A stretch of DNA of 9,053 nt, taken from contig VFKK01000129.1 of NCBI GenBank assembly GCA_009885605.1, positions 1 through 9,053 on the forward strand, given 5' to 3'. The notes beneath the pieces were generated by a model. It was not told the origin of the DNA. It saw only the letters and a program-made list of their open reading frames with translations, and searched no databases. Within the stretch, counting starts at the first letter, position 1; the number at the start of each line of letters is the position of its first letter. Source of the DNA: Cyclobacteriaceae bacterium. GTDB lineage: Bacteria > Bacteroidota > Bacteroidia > Cytophagales > Cyclobacteriaceae. Below, in pieces: positions 6,577 through 9,053 of this stretch. The position numbers were made by a program, and so were the translations under genes.

Positions 6577-7641
6577 ATGAATCTTTCAGGCGAAGCCAGA
6601 TGGAAAAATAAAATCTCCAATTCTCATCAATTGGGAGGGATAGAAACCTCAATTCTGGACAATGGACCAGGCAGAGGAACCCGAATTGCCTGGATCAATA
6701 CCGGTACAGGGCTGAGATATAAAATAGTTCTGGATCGGGGAATGGATATCCTCGATACGTTCTTCAATCAGCATAGCCTCTCCTGGCTCAGCCATGCAGG
6801 CAATGTATCCCCTCATCTTTTTTCCAATGCAGGAATCGACTGGCTTCGGACCTTCGGCGGCGGCTTGCTCACTACCTGCGGAATTTCTTACATGGGCCCA
6901 CCAAACGACGACGAGTTTGGAAAAAGAGGCCTTCACGGCAATTTTAGCAATACTCCCGCAGAACTTATCTCGATCACTCAGCCGGATATTCATTCCGGAA
7001 ATCTGGATTTTCAGATTGTAGGGTTGATCAAAGAAACAACCACTTTTGGGCCAAGTCTGGAATTGAAGAGAACCATTTCCGGGACGATTGGCAAAGCGGC
7101 AATTCGAATCAAAGACGAAGTGACCAACAGGGGAAATACCCCGGCGCCTCACATGATTTTGTACCATATCAATTGCGGTTGGCCGCTGATCGATGAGGGA
7201 ACGCGGATCATTTGGCAAGGAGAAAGAAAGGCGAAACCAAGCGATGCCAATAACACGGATTTCAATCTGAAACATGAATTCACCAGATGCGCAGCCCCGA
7301 TGGATGAGCATTCCGGTTTTGGAGAAGATGTGGCTTTCATTGATCCCAAAACCGATGAAAATGATCAGGTGCTCTGTGGCTACGCAAATGATGCCCTTCA
7401 GCTGGCAATGAGTATTTCCTTTTCCAAAAAGCAAATGCCCTGGCTGATCAACTGGCAGCACTGGGGCAAAAATGAATACGTAACTGCTTTGGAGCCTGCC
7501 ACTCATCCTCCGGTCGGACAAACTGCTGCCCGAAAAGACGGAACGCTGATATTTCTACAGCCCGGAGAAACCAGACAATACGACCTCGATCTTCAAGTCC
7601 TGAATGGAAAAGAGGAGATTGAAGCTAAATTTCACAAATAA
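6577..7641 (+). CDS. DUF4432 aldose-1-epimerase-like protein
   Basis: The 354-residue protein has no signal peptide and should be cytoplasmic. It fits the DUF4432 branch of the galactose-mutarotase-like superfamily: VLDRGMDILDTFF (near 51-63), SWLSHAGNVSPHLF, the highly typical WLRTFGGGLLTTCGISYMGPP, GLHGNFSNTPAE with His120, MILYHINCGWPLIDEG with His197, and LEPATHPPVGQ with Glu306. By analogy with aldose mutarotases, His120, His197 and Glu306 are candidates for sugar binding or acid-base catalysis, but members of this branch are mostly uncharacterised. The ATG at 6577 is preceded by AATAACCCC with a 3-base gap. The cupin gene follows after 30 bases, so the two are likely one operon acting on the same sugar. 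It could be a mutarotase or an epimerase; the substrate is not evident. Confidence 0.9.
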   Translation: MNLSGEARWKNKISNSHQLGGIETSILDNGPGRGTRIAWINTGTGLRYKIVLDRGMDILDTFFNQHSLSWLSHAGNVSPHLFSNAGIDWLRTFGGGLLTTCGISYMGPPNDDEFGKRGLHGNFSNTPAELISITQPDIHSGNLDFQIVGLIKETTTFGPSLELKRTISGTIGKAAIRIKDEVTNRGNTPAPHMILYHINCGWPLIDEGTRIIWQGERKAKPSDANNTDFNLKHEFTRCAAPMDEHSGFGEDVAFIDPKTDENDQVLCGYANDALQLAMSISFSKKQMPWLINWQHWGKNEYVTALEPATHPPVGQTAARKDGTLIFLQPGETRQYDLDLQVLNGKEEIEAKFHK

Positions 7642-7654
7642 TTAATTGATTGAT

Positions 7655-7663
7655 AATAACCCC
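7655..7663 (+). promoter_or_regulatory. AATAACCCC leader element before the cupin gene
   Basis: AATAACCCC lies within the 30-base gap between the epimerase-like and cupin genes, 8 bases before the ATG at 7672. Its place inside an operon argues for a role at translation rather than as a promoter. Confidence 0.35.
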
Positions 7664-7671
7664 ACAGTACT

Positions 7672-8880
7672 ATGAGCTTAGCAAAAAAAGCACTCGAACA
7701 AGGAGAAGGAATTCTGAGATTGACACCGACATGGGTTCCCCGATCTTTCTGCGTTCCCGGCAGAAGAATCAAGCTTCATCCGGATGATTATTATATTTTG
7801 GGTGGCCAGAGAGGAGGAATTGACGAGCGTTGGTTTTCTTCTACCACACCTGCACAAAACGGTCCCTTGACCAGCAAAAATGAAGGCTTGAGTCATATTG
7901 CTTTTGAAGAAAACGGAAAAACGGAATTGTTTCTGTTGAAGGACGCAGTGGATGAAATTGGAAGTGAAATCATCGGAAGCCGACTTTGGGATGAATTCAA
8001 AGCATGGCCGATGTATTCCAAGTTTTTTGACAACATGGGACCGCTGCCTCATCATATCCATCCAAGCGATGAGTATGGAGCTTTGACCGGTCAGAAAGGA
8101 AAGCCGGAAGCTTACTACTATCCGCCACAAGTCAATAATCATGGGGGAGATTTTCCCTATACTTTCTTCGGTATTGCTCCTGGTACTACCAAAGAGCAGA
8201 TCAAGGAATGTCTGATGAACTTTGACAAAGGCGATAATAAAATCACCAATTATTCTCAGGCATTCAGACTTCAGCCGGGTACAGGTTGGGATGTTCCTCC
8301 GGGAATGCTTCATGCGCCTGGAAGCTTATGTACCTATGAGCCACAAAAGGCTTCAGATATTTTCGCGATGTATCAGTCTCTGGTAAATGAGGCGATTATT
8401 CCGGATGAATTGCTTTGGAATGCTACGCCGAAGAATCGGGTAGGGGATTATGATCTGCTTGTTGAGATGATTGACTGGGATCTGAACGTCAATCCAAACC
8501 TGCTTGAGACTCGGTACATGGAGCCGATTCAGGTGGAAAATGAAGCCAAAATGAACGCTGCTGGATACAGTGATAAATGGATTTGCTACCGTTCTCATGA
8601 CTACAGCGCGAAGGAATTGACCATTTTCCCCGGGCAAACTGTGACCATCACGGATGCTGCTGCTTATGGCTTGATCATGATGCAGGGTCACGGAAAGATG
8701 GGCGTGTGGGACATTGAAACCCCTGCTTTGATCCGCTTTGGACAGTTGACAAATGACGAGTTTTTTGTGAGCGAAAAAGCTGCAAAAGCTGGAGTGAAAA
8801 TCACCAATCATTCTAAAACAGATCCGATTGTAATGCTGAAGCATTTCGGTCCAAGAAACCCGGATTTGGTAGTAAAATAA
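7672..8880 (+). CDS. Phosphomannose-isomerase-like bicupin protein
   Basis: The 402-residue protein lacks a signal peptide. The central cupin has PLPHHIHPSDEY (124-135) and then GKPEAYYY (Glu146), which mirrors the QVHPDDEY...GKTECWY layout of type I mannose-6-phosphate isomerases; GWDVPPGMLHAPG supplies His214. The likely metal ligands are therefore His128 (Gln in the classical enzymes), His130, Glu146 and His214, with Glu134 as an alternative. A second cupin-like region covers about 300-395 (AKELTIFPGQTVTI, then GLIMMQGHGKMG). These features suggest a metal-dependent sugar or sugar-phosphate isomerase, but the replacement of Gln by His and the long N-terminal part make the exact substrate uncertain. 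The start ATG follows AATAACCCC by 8 bases and sits 30 bases after the epimerase-like gene, its likely partner in one pathway. Confidence 0.85.
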   Translation: MSLAKKALEQGEGILRLTPTWVPRSFCVPGRRIKLHPDDYYILGGQRGGIDERWFSSTTPAQNGPLTSKNEGLSHIAFEENGKTELFLLKDAVDEIGSEIIGSRLWDEFKAWPMYSKFFDNMGPLPHHIHPSDEYGALTGQKGKPEAYYYPPQVNNHGGDFPYTFFGIAPGTTKEQIKECLMNFDKGDNKITNYSQAFRLQPGTGWDVPPGMLHAPGSLCTYEPQKASDIFAMYQSLVNEAIIPDELLWNATPKNRVGDYDLLVEMIDWDLNVNPNLLETRYMEPIQVENEAKMNAAGYSDKWICYRSHDYSAKELTIFPGQTVTITDAAAYGLIMMQGHGKMGVWDIETPALIRFGQLTNDEFFVSEKAAKAGVKITNHSKTDPIVMLKHFGPRNPDLVVK

Positions 8881-8993
8881 GTCAACAGTCCACTGTCGAC
8901 GGTCCACAGATGCCCTTGAGAAACTTCCATCTTGGTTTTAAGGATTGAGGTTCAAAATGGGAAGCAGTGGACGATGGTCCGTGGACAGTTGAC
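8881..8993. repeat. Inverted repeat built from 7-base GTCNACN units
   Basis: The left arm (8881-8908) is four tandem 7-base units of the form GTCNACN, beginning directly after the cupin stop codon. The right arm (8966-8993) is four units of the same form on the opposite strand; its third unit is diverged (GACCATC). The arms align at 21 of 28 positions, and three of the mismatches fall on the free seventh base. The 57-base spacer (8909-8965) has no obvious gene. There is no T-run after the right arm, so it is not a typical terminator. It looks like a dispersed intergenic repeat. Confidence 0.8.
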
Positions 8994-9012
8994 AAAAACA
9001 AACTCACTAACT

Positions 9013-9020
9013 AATAACCC
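9013..9020 (+). promoter_or_regulatory. AATAACCC leader element before the gene at 9036
   Basis: AATAACCC lies 15 bases before the ATG at 9036, followed by AATAACTC, a near-copy of the same motif. The spacing to the start differs from the two upstream cases (3 and 8 bases), which weakens the idea of a fixed-distance ribosome signal. Confidence 0.3.
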
Positions 9021-9035
9021 AATAACTCTTTTATC

Positions 9036-9053
9036 ATGAACAACTTCCCCAGA
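9036..9053 (+). CDS. Start of a further gene, cut by window end
   Basis: ATG at 9036 opens a frame MNNFPR that continues past the edge. It is supported by its position after the repeat, by the + strand orientation of all other genes, and by an AATAACCC element at 9013-9020 like those before the two preceding genes. Six residues do not allow a family call. It may belong to the epimerase-cupin operon, as no terminator is evident between them. Confidence 0.5.

Noticed and set aside
6649..7521. A 290-residue open frame on the minus strand
   Set aside because: It is the antisense shadow of the DUF4432 gene; its translation shows no family features, while the + strand frame has clear motifs.
7678..8907. 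Two minus-strand open frames (7678-8313 and 8353-8907)
   Set aside because: Both lie opposite the cupin gene, and their composition (rich in Ser, Phe, His, Arg) is typical of antisense shadows.
8881..8993. The heptamer inverted repeat as a Rho-independent terminator or CRISPR remnant
   Set aside because: There is no T-run after the right arm, the loop is 57 bases, and 7-base units without spacers do not fit a CRISPR array.

Overview
The window looks like chromosomal DNA from a member of Bacteroidota, most likely a free-living Cytophagales-type organism. Evidence for the phylum: a SusC/SusD pair, lipoprotein signals directly followed by short substrate-facing domains, A-rich or A/C-rich leaders instead of Shine-Dalgarno sites, and moderate-to-low G+C. 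The order-level guess is an inference from general style and has not been tested. All protein genes read on the + strand.

Layout: (1) 1-597 is the 3' end of a SusC-type TonB-dependent outer-membrane transporter, followed at 632-2143 by its SusD-type binding lipoprotein and a probable terminator at 2161-2220. (2) 2336-5017 encodes a large lipoprotein that joins a PVC-type membrane-bound dehydrogenase beta-propeller, a helical-repeat region and a C-terminal cytochrome c domain. Its stop codon overlaps by 4 bases the start of a DUF1080 / 3-keto-disaccharide hydrolase lipoprotein (5014-5832), and the pair ends at a textbook hairpin terminator (5863-5894). (3) 5895-6576 is a long stretch without a convincing gene but rich in hairpins. 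(4) 6577-7641 (DUF4432, aldose-1-epimerase-like) and 7672-8880 (a phosphomannose-isomerase-like bicupin) are 30 bases apart and look like one operon. (5) 8881-8993 holds an inverted repeat made of 7-base units, after which a new gene begins at 9036 and runs off the edge.

Taken together the window reads as carbohydrate uptake and catabolism. SusC/SusD would bind and import a glycan or glycoside. The haem-containing dehydrogenase and the DUF1080 protein, both predicted lipoproteins, are translationally coupled and could oxidise a sugar (for example at C3) and then cleave the keto-glycoside outside the cytoplasm. The epimerase-like and isomerase-like proteins lack signal peptides and would act on the released sugar in the cytoplasm. 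The reaction order and substrate are inference; no classical glycoside hydrolase is visible in the window. The most unusual items are the coupled haem-dehydrogenase/DUF1080 pair, the heptamer-built inverted repeat, the hairpin cluster in the 5.9-6.5 kb gap, and a shared AATAACCC(C)-like element just upstream of three successive starts.
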